From Saururus chinensis (lineage: Eukaryota > Streptophyta > Magnoliopsida > Piperales > Saururaceae), in NCBI GenBank assembly GCA_035235625.1, contig CP141144.1, positions 46,560,014-46,624,013 on the forward strand: DNA of 64,000 bases, read 5' to 3'. The translations under genes and the position numbers were made by a program. Below are positions 34,429 to 44,219 of the stretch, piece by piece. Each line of letters opens with the position of its first letter. The stretch's first letter is position 1. The notes beneath the pieces were generated by a model that was not told the origin of the DNA, ran no database searches, and worked only from the letters and a program-made list of their open reading frames with translations.

Positions 34429-35955
34429 AGTCCTTCGCTGGCTCCGGGATTGAGAACCTCTTGCAGAACAACCATGTCACCTCTGGCAAGCTCTCCGGCC
34501 CTTCTGACGTGCTTGCCTCCATGACTCAGATCGCCCTGATACGGCTCCACGCCCACGCCTTCATAGGTAGGGCTGAGAATCGGGTCGGGTCATGACTCGA
34601 CCCTATTTTTAAATCGGGTCGAAAATCCAAACTCTAACCCTACTTAAGTCGGGTTGGGTCGGGTATGCGGGTAACCCTACTTTTTTTCCTCAAATTTTTT
34701 TAGACTCATATTATATGCCTTCTCTTTGCAAAGGCCAAACACAAAAGAAATTAAATACATTACAACATTAATTTGTAATGTTTGATTCTTTGACTAATTT
34801 GTGTTTAACACGTTTTTATATTAGCCATCAACGAATACCCTAGAGGAGTAGTGTTACATTTCTTTTATTCTAAGAAAAGAATAACAAAACATACTTTCAA
34901 TGTTTATTTACTCATGATTGGTACACTTGGCTTTCGATAACTCACATATAAGCACAAAACATATTAAATATTAATTATTTCTTTGATGACAGAGAGGATC
35001 ATGCGATTCAGTATATCTTAATTTTAAAATTCGAGTAACTACTTCTGTATGGTTACTTATAGCCCTACCCTCCCTAGCAACGAGTGACACTTGGTTATAA
35101 TTTTCTTTCTACAAAAGTTATCCTTTATTGTGTTTTATTATCCACCTATCTCGTTGCATGTTCCTAACTTGCTCCTTATTATGACTGTGTGTCTTTCACA
35201 CATAGTTGAATCTAGTGTGTGATGTGTTATTATGAAAAAGAGAAGATTGGTAATAAATATAACAAAATATGACATATTTTTATTTTATTCACCATGCCCA
35301 AAAGAGTAAAAAAAAAAACTAAACTATATAGAAGTTAATCACAACTTGAAGATATCATCCTCTATCATCCTAAAATAGATATCTATTATAAAGCAAAATA
35401 TATGTGATCACACCTATACTCTAAATATTTTATTTATGCCTAAATTTATATTTCATCACCTCTAGTTCAACATAGTATGCACTAAATAAGTATTATAATA
35501 ATGACATAAGTAAGTACAATAGATCAATACTATAATAATAATTTTTTTATTATTTATAGTCGGGTAAAAGTCGGGTTAGTCGGGTTGTGCAGATCGAGTT
35601 TGACCCGACCCTAAATTCAAAATGGGTCAAAAGCCTAAACCTTGACTTTGACCCTACTTGTAATTAAGTTGGGTCGGGTACAGAGTTAGGTGGGTTGGGT
35701 AAACGGGCCAGGTGTGATTTTCCTAGCCCTATTCACAGGCCCTGTCATAGATCTATCCAACTGCATAAATCTATTTGACCTCCATCTTAGGGATAACCGG
35801 CTCACTGGGTTTTGCCCAATTCCTTGTTTGACCTTCCTTGCTAAATGTATCTTTGGGTTACGTATGCTTTCAGAGGCCATCCCCCAACTTCAGGTCAGGG
35901 ATTAAGGCTGACAAAAACGTTGGGCAAAACAATTTCTGCAACACCAAATTGGTCG
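34429..35955 (+). pseudogene. TMK-like LRR receptor kinase ectodomain fragment, split by a hAT element
   Basis: The left piece (34429-34567) encodes LPQSFAGSGIENLLQNNHVT, then SGPSDVLASMTQIALIRLHA and HAFIG. The right piece (35740-35955) continues with GPVIDLSNCINLFDLHLRDN, RLTG and, after small frameshifts, GIKADKNVGQNNFCNT. This order (SFA..SIQ, 'DVLxNMTxL', 'F.GP.PDLSN', 'L.LRDNxLTG', 'GIK.D....N.FC') is that of the second LRR block and cysteine cap of TMK-type receptor kinases, which act at the plasma membrane in auxin signalling. The signal peptide, first LRR block, transmembrane segment and kinase are missing. It is dead through truncation, frameshifts and the insertion. Confidence 0.8.
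34568..35731. mobile_element. hAT non-autonomous element inside the TMK-like relic, 1164 bp
   Basis: The ends are TAGGGCTGAGAAT and (reverse complement) TAGGGCTAGGAAAAT. The flanking 8-bp duplication is TTCATAGG (34560-34567) and TTCACAGG (35732-35739), one mismatch. Both subterminal regions are packed with 'gggtcgggt'-type words; the middle is AT-rich and has no transposase. Removing the element and one duplication joins the two halves of an LRR codon for codon, confirming the ends. Confidence 0.88.
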
Positions 35956-36404
35956 TCAGAGTAGGGCCCACTTCGCCGGGGAGGAGAGGGAGGGGAAGCG
36001 GAAAGGTCGTTAGGGCCAGACTCCCAGAGAGGAGGCAACAAATTCCGGACTTTATTATGGCCTTGAGTTTATCCAATATCCGTTTGTTTATTTGATTTCA
36101 ACCCTGGATAACATGGTCTTTCTCCATCTGGTACCATCGAACTTGACCTTGTAAAATGGCGATTACAAGGTACATGACAAATGCAGCTGTCGACATGGAC
36201 ACTTCCAATCAAATTCGACAAATTAGCCTAGAATATGACGCCAAATTATCTTTCAATCTGTTCATGCTACCAAAGTTACTTTTGGCAAGTTCATTACATT
36301 CCAAATTTGTAATATGATTCTAGAATCTTTATCATAGTCATGAGATTATAGTTTGGTAATCAACTTAGGAAACTGTTCTTAGAAACCAAAAAATGCAATC
36401 ATAT
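35956..36404. other. Non-coding stretch
   Basis: The first 90 bases are G+C- and purine-rich, following the TMK-like relic. No recognised feature. Confidence 0.35.
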
Positions 36405-36755
36405 GTAGCATCACTCATTGATCAATCTTGATTGAAGTCGCCACCTGGTTGTTGAAAACTTAGTGCCTCACAAAACTTTGTATTCAGACTGAGCCTCAGA
36501 CATTTTTATCATCTATTGTGAATATCGGTGAACCCAAATCAAGGTAAACTAGCATACTAGTATCTTGGCCTACTTCAAAGTAAACCACCATCTTGCCCTA
36601 CTCGAAAAGAAAAGTTTTGAGATGTTGAATCTCGGACTTCAATCCACTTCATTATATATCAACTCTTTTAAGAATCTTCGAATATTTTGACGAAGTCACA
36701 TATAAGATGAGATTGCTATCAAAAGTGGTAGCTGGACTAAAATAAAATGGCCGGC
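36405..36755. repeat. Dispersed repeat, copy 1
   Basis: Shared with 49960-50225 and 50850-51210: 'attgatcaatcttgattga', 'tgaatatcggtg.gcccaaat', 'atcttggcctacttcaa', 'gacgaagtca.atataagatgagattg' and 'gtggt.gctggactaaaat'. Copies are clearly homologous but diverged. There is no coding; the family was not identified. Confidence 0.65.
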
Positions 36756-38622
36756 TATCCTGACACCATTGCAGGGGCCCCAAAATTGCAAGGCCCCCTT
36801 ATCATTTGCAGGGACCGTATTCCAAAAAAATAATACTTCATATAAAATACTGAGAATGGAGTATCTGTTGTCTGGGCATCCTTCTTAAAATGTAATCCCT
36901 TAAGTCTCTCATATGGCACACATGGGAACCCCATTTCTGCTTACACATTGTGCTTGTCTCCCCAGTCGTCCTCTCCCTTATCCTTTCATCCCCATTTCTG
37001 TTTGAAGATATCCAAGTTACCCAGGAAGGAAAATATTGGGCGCATGGACAGAAGTTGCTTAACAGGGTTCAGGTTCTACGGGTAAGGCTTGCAAGTGGCC
37101 TACCACCAGCGCCAATGATAGAATTGCCTAGCCCAGGGCCAGGGTTTAGGTATCGACAGCTTTCACCCCATCCTGCACCTCCATAAGGGTGAAAGGTGCA
37201 GTGCGCATGTGTTACACGTACCCACTGCCCCAGCATATTCCTCTTTGTATTCATCAGATATTGGAAGGTGCTCTATAGTATTCCAAGCGAGACCTGGAGT
37301 TTCTGGTTCTTACTATATATGCTGAAGATTTCCCTTGTGTAAACCAACCTGTCTGGCTTAGGAGAACTGTTTGCTGAAACGTGGCTTAGGAGAACTGTTT
37401 GCTGAAACGATAAGTAGAAATGCACTTTCCTTTTTTGGGATACTAGTTACCCTTTCCAACAGAAATACATTAGGCCTTGGCTCAGCGTGTGAGGGGTGGG
37501 CCACAGTTGGAGAGGGAACGTTGATGGATGTTTACCAAGCTGCAGCAGTCAGGCCACATTGGCCTGAGGCTTAGGTGCCACTTCATTGTGCACAACTGCC
37601 ATTTGTCAATGAACGGCTTTGACCAAACTTTGGTCTTAATTCAGTTTCGAAGTGGGAAACATTTGTCCTAAACTTTGTGTAGAAATGAGAGTTTGGGTGG
37701 AATCTGTATTCACGAGCACATGGAGTCTACCCCAATTCACTTTTGAATTTGGATTTGAGATTCTGCAGTTTCAAGCCTTTTGATACCTCCTCTCCTGCCT
37801 TTCGACCTGGCTTGTTCAGTGCTTCGGGACAACTATTTCTTATGCTTAGACATAGCACTGATTGGCCGTGGCGGTCCATGTGCAACTCAAGTATTTATCA
37901 TCAGCTTCTCAACGTCCTACAGCTACCGTCCTAGTTGTGATTTTGGGTGTACTAAATGCTATGCCTGTGTTTCAAATCGATATTCGTCATATGGGCCTAG
38001 AGAGCAGTGGGGGCATTCTTCCCTGTTGTATTGTATTGGTTGCTATATTCCAAAAGTTCTGCTCAATGAAAATTTTCTCTTCCGGGATGGGTTCACCTTT
38101 GATTGTTTGAAGAGTATGTGATCTCGTTGGTGGGGGAAACCCTTCGATCTTCCTCCATGATCTAGATGCCATACTGTCAACTTAAAAATCTGTTTCCAGT
38201 TCATTATGAGCAATGGGGTGCTACTTCTTGCTCTTACCCGTGTGTGACTATGTTTGCCACCTTGTGACTGCAGGAGTTGGGCATCTTGCGAGGCACGATG
38301 CTGGTGGTACAGTAATGTACATATTACTTACGTTGCTCGTATCCAATGATTTGCGTCAATACCTTTTATGTTTCGGTGTTAGAAGTGGAGCTCTGGTGGG
38401 CTAACAATCGCATTCTTTCCAAACTTTTTTTTTTCTTGCTTTTGTGGGGTATTCACACCAAAGACACCCTAGGGACGAGGTGGATCGGAAGTGAGGTAGA
38501 TTGTTATGACTTGCCTAGCCTAGACTCATGGCCATACTTTAGGTTTATTCATATATTTTAATTAATTAGATTAGAAAAGAGAATTATTTATAATTTGTAA
38601 TTTTTATTAGTTTTAATGGGCT
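36756..38622. other. Non-coding stretch, no gene recognised
   Basis: Short frames at about 36950-37186, 37371-37574 and 37743-38121 have no recognisable domain. A 28-bp direct duplication ('tggcttaggagaactgtttg'-type unit) sits at about 37356-37404. The region has a more mixed base composition than the AT-rich parts and might hold an old gene relic, but nothing can be named. Confidence 0.35.
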
Positions 38623-39600
38623 TTAAGACAAGCATGCATGAATAACAAAGAATACGTTGGCTGCCGCGAGATGAGATTCGCTAGGAGCATGCATGAATTG
38701 ACATACTTTGCTGACAGCAAAGGAAATATCCGGGCGAGTAAGTGTAAGACACTGCAATGCACCAACCAATTGGCGATAGAGGACGAGATCTATAAGAGGA
38801 GATGCATCAATAAGGCATACAGTGGTAGAGGTAGAAAGGGTAGTAGCAATTGGCTTCGCACCATGTATGCCAAAATGACAGAGAAGCTCCAATGCATACT
38901 GGTTTTGTGAAAGATAGAGTGTAGATCGTGTTCGCATGAAGATCACCAAGGGGCTTGAACTCAAAGTGGTGTCCAAGGTAAGAGACAAGCTGGTGGATGC
39001 AATGGGAATAATTTCTTATTAAGATAATGTCATCAACATAAATAAGAAGAAGGATTATGTCAGGCCCACTGTTGTAAATGAACAATGAGGCATCATATGG
39101 GAAACCCTGAAAGCCAACATGCCGAAGATAGGTACTAAATGTGTGATACCATTCACGAGGAGCTTGTTTAAGTCCATATAAGGACTTCTGAAGCTTGCAT
39201 ACATGAGTCGGATAATCAAGATCAACAAAGCCAAGAGGTTGGGCTATGTAGTCATCTTCAGAGAGAGAGCCATGAAGGAAGGCATTGGTGACATCCAATT
39301 GAAAGAGAGGCCAGTGGAGAGAAATAACTAGAGAGAGAACAAGTCGGATAGTGTCATGTTTAACAACAGGGCTAAAGGTTTCATAAGAATAAATACCGGC
39401 TTGCTGATAAAATCCCTTCACGATAAGATGTGCTTATATCTTTCAATAGTGCCATTGGAATGACATTTAATGTGATAGACCCATTTATTACCAAAAACAT
39501 TCTGGTGAGGCGTTGGTGGAACTAGCATCTATGTGTCATTCTTGAGCAAAGCATTAAATTCAGTAGTCATAGCTTCCCACCAATAAGGATCCTTCGAGGC
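38623..39600 (-). pseudogene. Copia reverse transcriptase fragment
   Basis: The frame includes FQLDVTNAFLHGSLSEDDYI, KSLYGLKQAPREWY and the catalytic LLIYVDDIILI. After a frameshift (about 38900) it continues with PISFAVSKV-like sequence to QFMHAPSESHLAA, where the RT/RNase H linker breaks off at about 38650. The YVDD residues are intact. Beyond the break, sequence is unrelated. Confidence 0.9.
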
Positions 39601-39699
39601 TTGTGTTGTTACGAGGTTCAAGGATAGAGGTGTACAGGAGGGCCTGAGGAATAGGATAATGAGTGGAGACAAGGAGTTTAGGGCGGTGGGTACTATCTA

Positions 39700-40680
39700 T
39701 TTAGCGAGTGACCATAGGGTGGATGCGAGAGGGAGTAATGATGGGTTGGGTGGGAGATATATCAAGTGGAATAGGAGGAAAGGTAGGGGTTGGGTTAGGT
39801 ATAGAGGAGGGAGATGGAAGATTGGGTAGAGGAGGAGTTGAAGAGGAAGAGGGTGGGTCTGGTACAGAGGAAGAAAGGGAGGGAGAAGGAGGTGCAGGGC
39901 ACATGGATAGGGAGGGGTCAGGAATGGGGGAAGAGAGAGAAGATGAGGGAAAGGGTTGTAAAGTGAAAGTGGGAGTGTGGGAAGTGGTTGGGATAGGCGA
40001 AGACACAGAAGCATAAGGAAAGGAGAATTCATCAAAGATAACAGGGTGAGAAATAATAATTTTGCCAGTCACAGGATTGAGGCAATTATATCTTTTATGA
40101 GCGCTATTATAGCCAAAAAAGACACATTGGGCGGATTTGTATTCTAATTTTGAATAGCCAAACACTAAAAGACATGGATAACAACTGCAACCAAAGACCC
40201 GAAGAAGACCATAGTCAGGTGATTTATAAAAAACCATAGCAAAGGGAGACTGATGAGAGAGAACATGAGTAGGCAACTTGTTAATAATGTAGGCGGCGGT
40301 GCTAAATGCATGAGTCCAAAGAGACTTAGGGATGTGAGAATGCACCATAAGAGTGAGTCCCATATCAACAATATGGCGATGTTTCGGCTCAGCGATGCCA
40401 TTCTGCTCTAGAGTGTGGGGGAAAGAAACTCGTTAAGAAATAGAAATACCATGCTGCTGAAAGTGGGATTTGAGACAAGTATTTATAAATTCACCACCAC
40501 CATCACTTTGAAAATATTATATGTGCTTGTCAAAAAGATTTTCAACAAGTGTTTGAAATATAGCAAAGGTTGAATAAATATCAGACTTGCGGTGGAAAGG
40601 AAAGAACCAAGTGAAGCAATTATAGTCATCCACAAAAATAACATAAAAGCGATAGCCTTCAATAGAGGCAATAGGGGCGG
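39700..40680 (-). pseudogene. Copia integrase fragment
   Basis: The C-terminal core reads SLWTHAFSTAAYIINKLPTH, RVFGCSCYPCL and CVFFGYNSAHKRYNCLNPVT, the standard copia end of integrase. A long Ser/Pro-rich linker follows. The N-terminal catalytic part (40400-40680) is broken by stops and frameshifts. Confidence 0.85.
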
Positions 40681-40707
40681 GATCCTTCACATCATAATGA
40701 ACAAGTT

Positions 40708-41263
40708 CTAATAAACTAGAAGAATGACCATAATTATTATAAAAGGTAATTTACTACTTTTTCCCAACACACAACTTTCACAAAAATGGCGTGTAGAAGA
40801 ATTATATGACAGAGGTAAAACATCACACAAAGTGCAAAGAACGTCATCCGAGAAGTGACCTAAACAAGCATGCCACATGTCAACAGGTGCCTTTGAACCA
40901 ATGAAACATATATAAAAGGCCTTATACTCCTTGGAAGGCGAGGCATGGAGTGTGTAAAGATCACCATTAAGAGGTCCCTGAAGTAGGATTATCCTGGTCT
41001 TCTTGTCCTTTATCATAAAATCAGTAGAGGTGAAGATGATCTCTAGTAAATCGAGCGATAGATAATAGATTCCGACAAAGAGCTAACACAATATTGATAT
41101 TATTCAATTTCAAAGAGCTAGAGGAAGTAGATATAGAGGACGATCCAATATGAGAGATAGGCATATGTGACCCGTTGCCTACCATAATATAATTAGTACC
41201 ATGATAAGAGCACATACCAGAGACGTGTGCATTAGAGGAGGTCATGTGGTCAGCAAGATGCAT
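40708..41263 (-). pseudogene. Copia protease and GAG-pre-integrase fragments
   Basis: The upstream frame (41263-41021) keeps the HLADHMTSS and NYIMVGNGSHMPISHIGSS blocks typical of copia protease surroundings. A stop then precedes the GAG-pre-integrase DMWHACLGHFSDDVLCTLCD with the CESCVLGKSSKLPF finger. The protease active-site segment is disrupted by frame breaks. Confidence 0.8.
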
Positions 41264-42228
41264 GACAGTAAATGATTTGGAAGTATTAGAAATGTCATCT
41301 TCAGGGGTCTCACAAACAGAGGCATGATGATTAGGTCCACCGCATTTAAAGCATGTAATTGCTTGGTTTGAGAGGAATTTTTTCCACCATGCACACTCTG
41401 GTAGGAGCGGTTAGGTGGAGTGGCAACAGATGGAGAGGAGGAATGAGGAAAGGATCCACGTCCACGATTACTGGATCCACCACAAGAGTCATCTCGCCCC
41501 CAGCCACGAAACTGGCCATGAGAGGGATGCTCATAGGTTTGGCCATGACTATGAAAAGCAACAGAGTAAACAAAAGATACATTAGCTGATGATAAGCACA
41601 ATTCAAAGTGGATTAACAAACCGATAACATCTTCAAGAGAATGGGCAAGCCACTGTGCATTAATATCTGCCACAATGGGATCAAACTCAGAGCCCAACCC
41701 ACGCAGAAGCTAGAGGGACAAATCATCATCATCAACTGGCTTATTGTTATTGGAGAGAGTTAAAGCCAAGGACTTGGCATGCTCAACATATTCAGCAATG
41801 GAGCGCGACCCTTTTGAGATTGTCTGGAGCTTCGTCTTAACATGTTGAACCTGAACACGAGAGTGTGCACCAAAGAGAATTTCCAAAGAAACCCACAATG
41901 CATGGGAAGTCTCTTTTTCAGTAATAAGAGACAACACCAATTTAGAGGAGGCAATGAGCCATCCAACAATCATCTGATCCATACAAATCCACTAACGAAC
42001 ATCGTCAGAGTTTGAACCATCAGCGGCAAGGATGGACTAGGGAAAGTCACCAAGAATGGACCCCATAAGATCATAGCTCTGAAGAATAGGAAGAACTTGC
42101 ATCCACCAAAGCAAGTAATTAGACTGGGAGAGCTTCAGATATATATCTTATTTAATGGTCTTAAGAGGAGGGGTGAGAGATGAGAACGTCATAGAGGAAG
42201 GAGAAGTAGCAGTGGTGGAAGAGGCCAT
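41242..42228 (-). pseudogene. Copia gag (UBN2) fragment
   Basis: ATG at 42228 begins a Ser/Thr-rich N-terminus. After stops, a UBN2-type capsid region follows (ETSHALWVSLEILFGAHSRV ... KTKLQTISKGSRSIAEYVEH), then a Gly/Arg-rich segment (FRGWGRDDSCGGSSNRGRGS). At least four in-frame stops interrupt it. Confidence 0.85.
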
Positions 42229-42275
42229 GGAACAAGAAGCTAAGGGAAGAGGACGTGACAAGCAAGAGGATTATA

Positions 42276-42288
42276 GGCTCCGATACCA
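42276..42288 (-). other. Primer-binding site of the degenerate copia
   Basis: The minus strand reads TGGTATCGGAGCC, complementary to initiator tRNA-Met, directly after the LTR end ATTCTCACA. Confidence 0.85.
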
Positions 42289-42487
42289 TGTGAGAATAGA
42301 ACCCATCATGTTGCCAGAAATCAGTTTTCATATTTATAGAGGGCATGTACAACTTATGAAGAGAAAATCTCTCATTGATTGACATATATCTTACATGTAA
42401 GGAAATAATATCATATTTTCTCTGTCATCATATATGTAAATGTGAAGAAGTTTTTATATGTTGATGTGATACCAACTATTGATAACA
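42289..42487 (-). repeat. Probable 5' LTR (about 199 bp) of the degenerate copia
   Basis: On the minus strand it runs TGTTATCAATAG ... ATTCTCACA and includes a TATA-like TCTATAAATA (about 42331-42340 in window coordinates). The 3' edge is fixed by the primer-binding site. The 5' edge is a guess from the TG motif. Confidence 0.45.
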
Positions 42488-43066
42488 CTAAAAATTTGGA
42501 TTTGTTTGTCTTGTATATACAATCCAAGATGAAGATGTGCAGAAATAATTGCACAAGCCTAACATATGTTGGACTTTCAAAGAAGAGGTGTGAGTTCATC
42601 TTTCTCATTGTTCCTATAATGGCTAATATACTTGGCTACTTCAAGGTTTTCATTAACTCTTGAACCATCAATCTACCTTGTCGTTGAGCTATGCGCATAT
42701 CCCTCCTTGCATTATATATAGTGCGGATTGCACTTCAGTTGTTGGGAGTTTTCTGTTTAATGGTTTTCAAAAATCATAGGGTTTCACACCAACTGCAAAC
42801 ATATCTTTCAAAATTTCCTTTTCTTCATTATTTAGCTTACTAACATATGCATGACATTGTCCAAACTAAAGAGGAGGGTGATTTATGATACCCGCATACA
42901 ACTTGATGTTAGCATTAAGGTTGAATAACATCATAAATCAGATTTACATCTACTGTATTTTTAAGAATAGAACGCACATGTATCCATGCTTGACTGATGA
43001 AGTATCTTAGGTTAGGTTTCTCTCCCTTTCCCTTTTCTTAATAATAATTTCCCACTTAAGATGGAG

Positions 43067-43267
43067 TGTGAAAACTGGCAAAAGATGGTATTCCATTACA
43101 ATAAACAGTTGTTTTATAGATACAAGTATGTATTTTCCATTGGGGAATATATAGTAGATACAAGTACGTATTTTCCACAGAGAGAGGGTGTAGTGACAAA
43201 CGGATGGAGGAGATGACAAGGAGAGGGGAGTCCAGGATTGCCATTGTGGCAAGGGAGGAGGTGTCCT
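43067..43267 (-). repeat. Probable 3' LTR attached to the RNase H fragment
   Basis: On the minus strand it follows a polypurine-like AGTTTGTTGGAGG, begins TATTAAGG (a decayed TGTTA start) and ends GCCAGTTTTCACA. It contains TATA-like words. Its length (about 200 bp) is similar to the LTR at 42289, but the sequences do not obviously match. Confidence 0.4.
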
Positions 43268-43319
43268 TAATAGCCTCCAACAAACTCATGGTGGGGGTAG
43301 AAACATGAGTTTGGAGCAC

Positions 43320-43855
43320 AACTGCTGAAACTGCTTGATGGAGCAAGGCTTGGTGAGGACGTCAGCGACTTGTTGAGTGGAGGGAGTATGCTGAACGTCA
43401 ATCTTATCGGCTAAAATCTGCTCCTGAACATAGTGATGATCAAGTTCGATGTGCTTGGTTCAGGCGTGGAAAACAGGGTTGGCCGAGAGAGAAATTGCGG
43501 ACTTGTTGTCACACCACAGGATGGGGGTGGAGGGGAGGGACACTCCAAGGAAGGTGAGGACCATGCGGGCCCAAGTAATCTTAGTGGCCGTGCTGGAGAG
43601 AGCCCGATATTCGGCTTAGGTAGAGGAGTGGGCCACCGTGTCTTGCTTCTTGGACTTCCAGAGAATGGGGTTGGGACTAAGGTAGAGGCAATAACCGGTA
43701 ATGTACCGGCGATCAATGGGGTCACCTGCCCAATTGGAGTCAGAGAAGGCACAAAGGGTAAAGTTGCCAAGTTGAAGGAGGAGACCATGAGCGAAGGTAC
43801 CTTGGAGGTAGCAAAGGATTATTTTTTGTCGATATGTGTGAATCAAAAAAATCAT
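43320..43855 (-). pseudogene. Copia RNase H fragment
   Basis: The frame reads ILCYLQGTFAHGLLLQLG, FSDSNWAGDPIDRRYITGYC and then, across a stop, AEYRALSSTATKITW, WCDNKSAISLSANPVFHA and TKHIELDHHYVQEQIL...VADVLTKP. These are the copia RNase H signatures in order. It starts where the RT fragment at 38623 ends in the family alignment, but lies on the other (upstream) side of gag. Confidence 0.9.
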
Positions 43856-43879
43856 GTATCATGTGTACATCAATAGCTA

Positions 43880-44219
43880 AAGATTTAATGAAAGATTTAG
43901 TTAGTAGCTTTTTAACGCTATTTTGCATGTATGACATAAATAGTATTTATACGGCCATTTCCTACTTATTGTTATAAGTATTATTCTATGACATATTCAT
44001 GATAATATGTTGAGTTTTGGTGCATGTATAAGGATCTAATTATTTTATTAAATTTTAATGCTATTTTTTATGTAATACCTAAATTGTATATATAAGATTA
44101 TTTTCTACATGTTATCATAACATTGCTCTGTGATATGTCCATATAGACTATGTGAATATTTATGATAACGATGTTAGATATATTCTTCAATATTAAATGA
44201 CTAGATATATGATGTTATG
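43880..44219. other. AT-rich non-coding stretch
   Basis: No feature recognised between the RNase H fragment and the LTR-like element. Confidence 0.4.

Larger units (their letters stand above)
38623..42487 (-). mobile_element. Degenerate Ty1/copia element, gag to RT
   Basis: Minus-strand order: LTR-like end (42487-42289), primer-binding site (42288-42276), gag (from 42228), zinc region, protease, GAG-pre-integrase, integrase and reverse transcriptase, which stops near 38640. RNase H and the downstream LTR are missing here. A copia RNase H piece in the same strand lies upstream at 43320-43855. Multiple stops and frameshifts occur in every domain. Confidence 0.85.

Noticed and set aside
39708-40016. 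Gly/Glu-rich 102-codon plus-strand frame
   Set aside because: Antisense of the Ser/Pro-rich integrase C-terminal linker of the degenerate copia.
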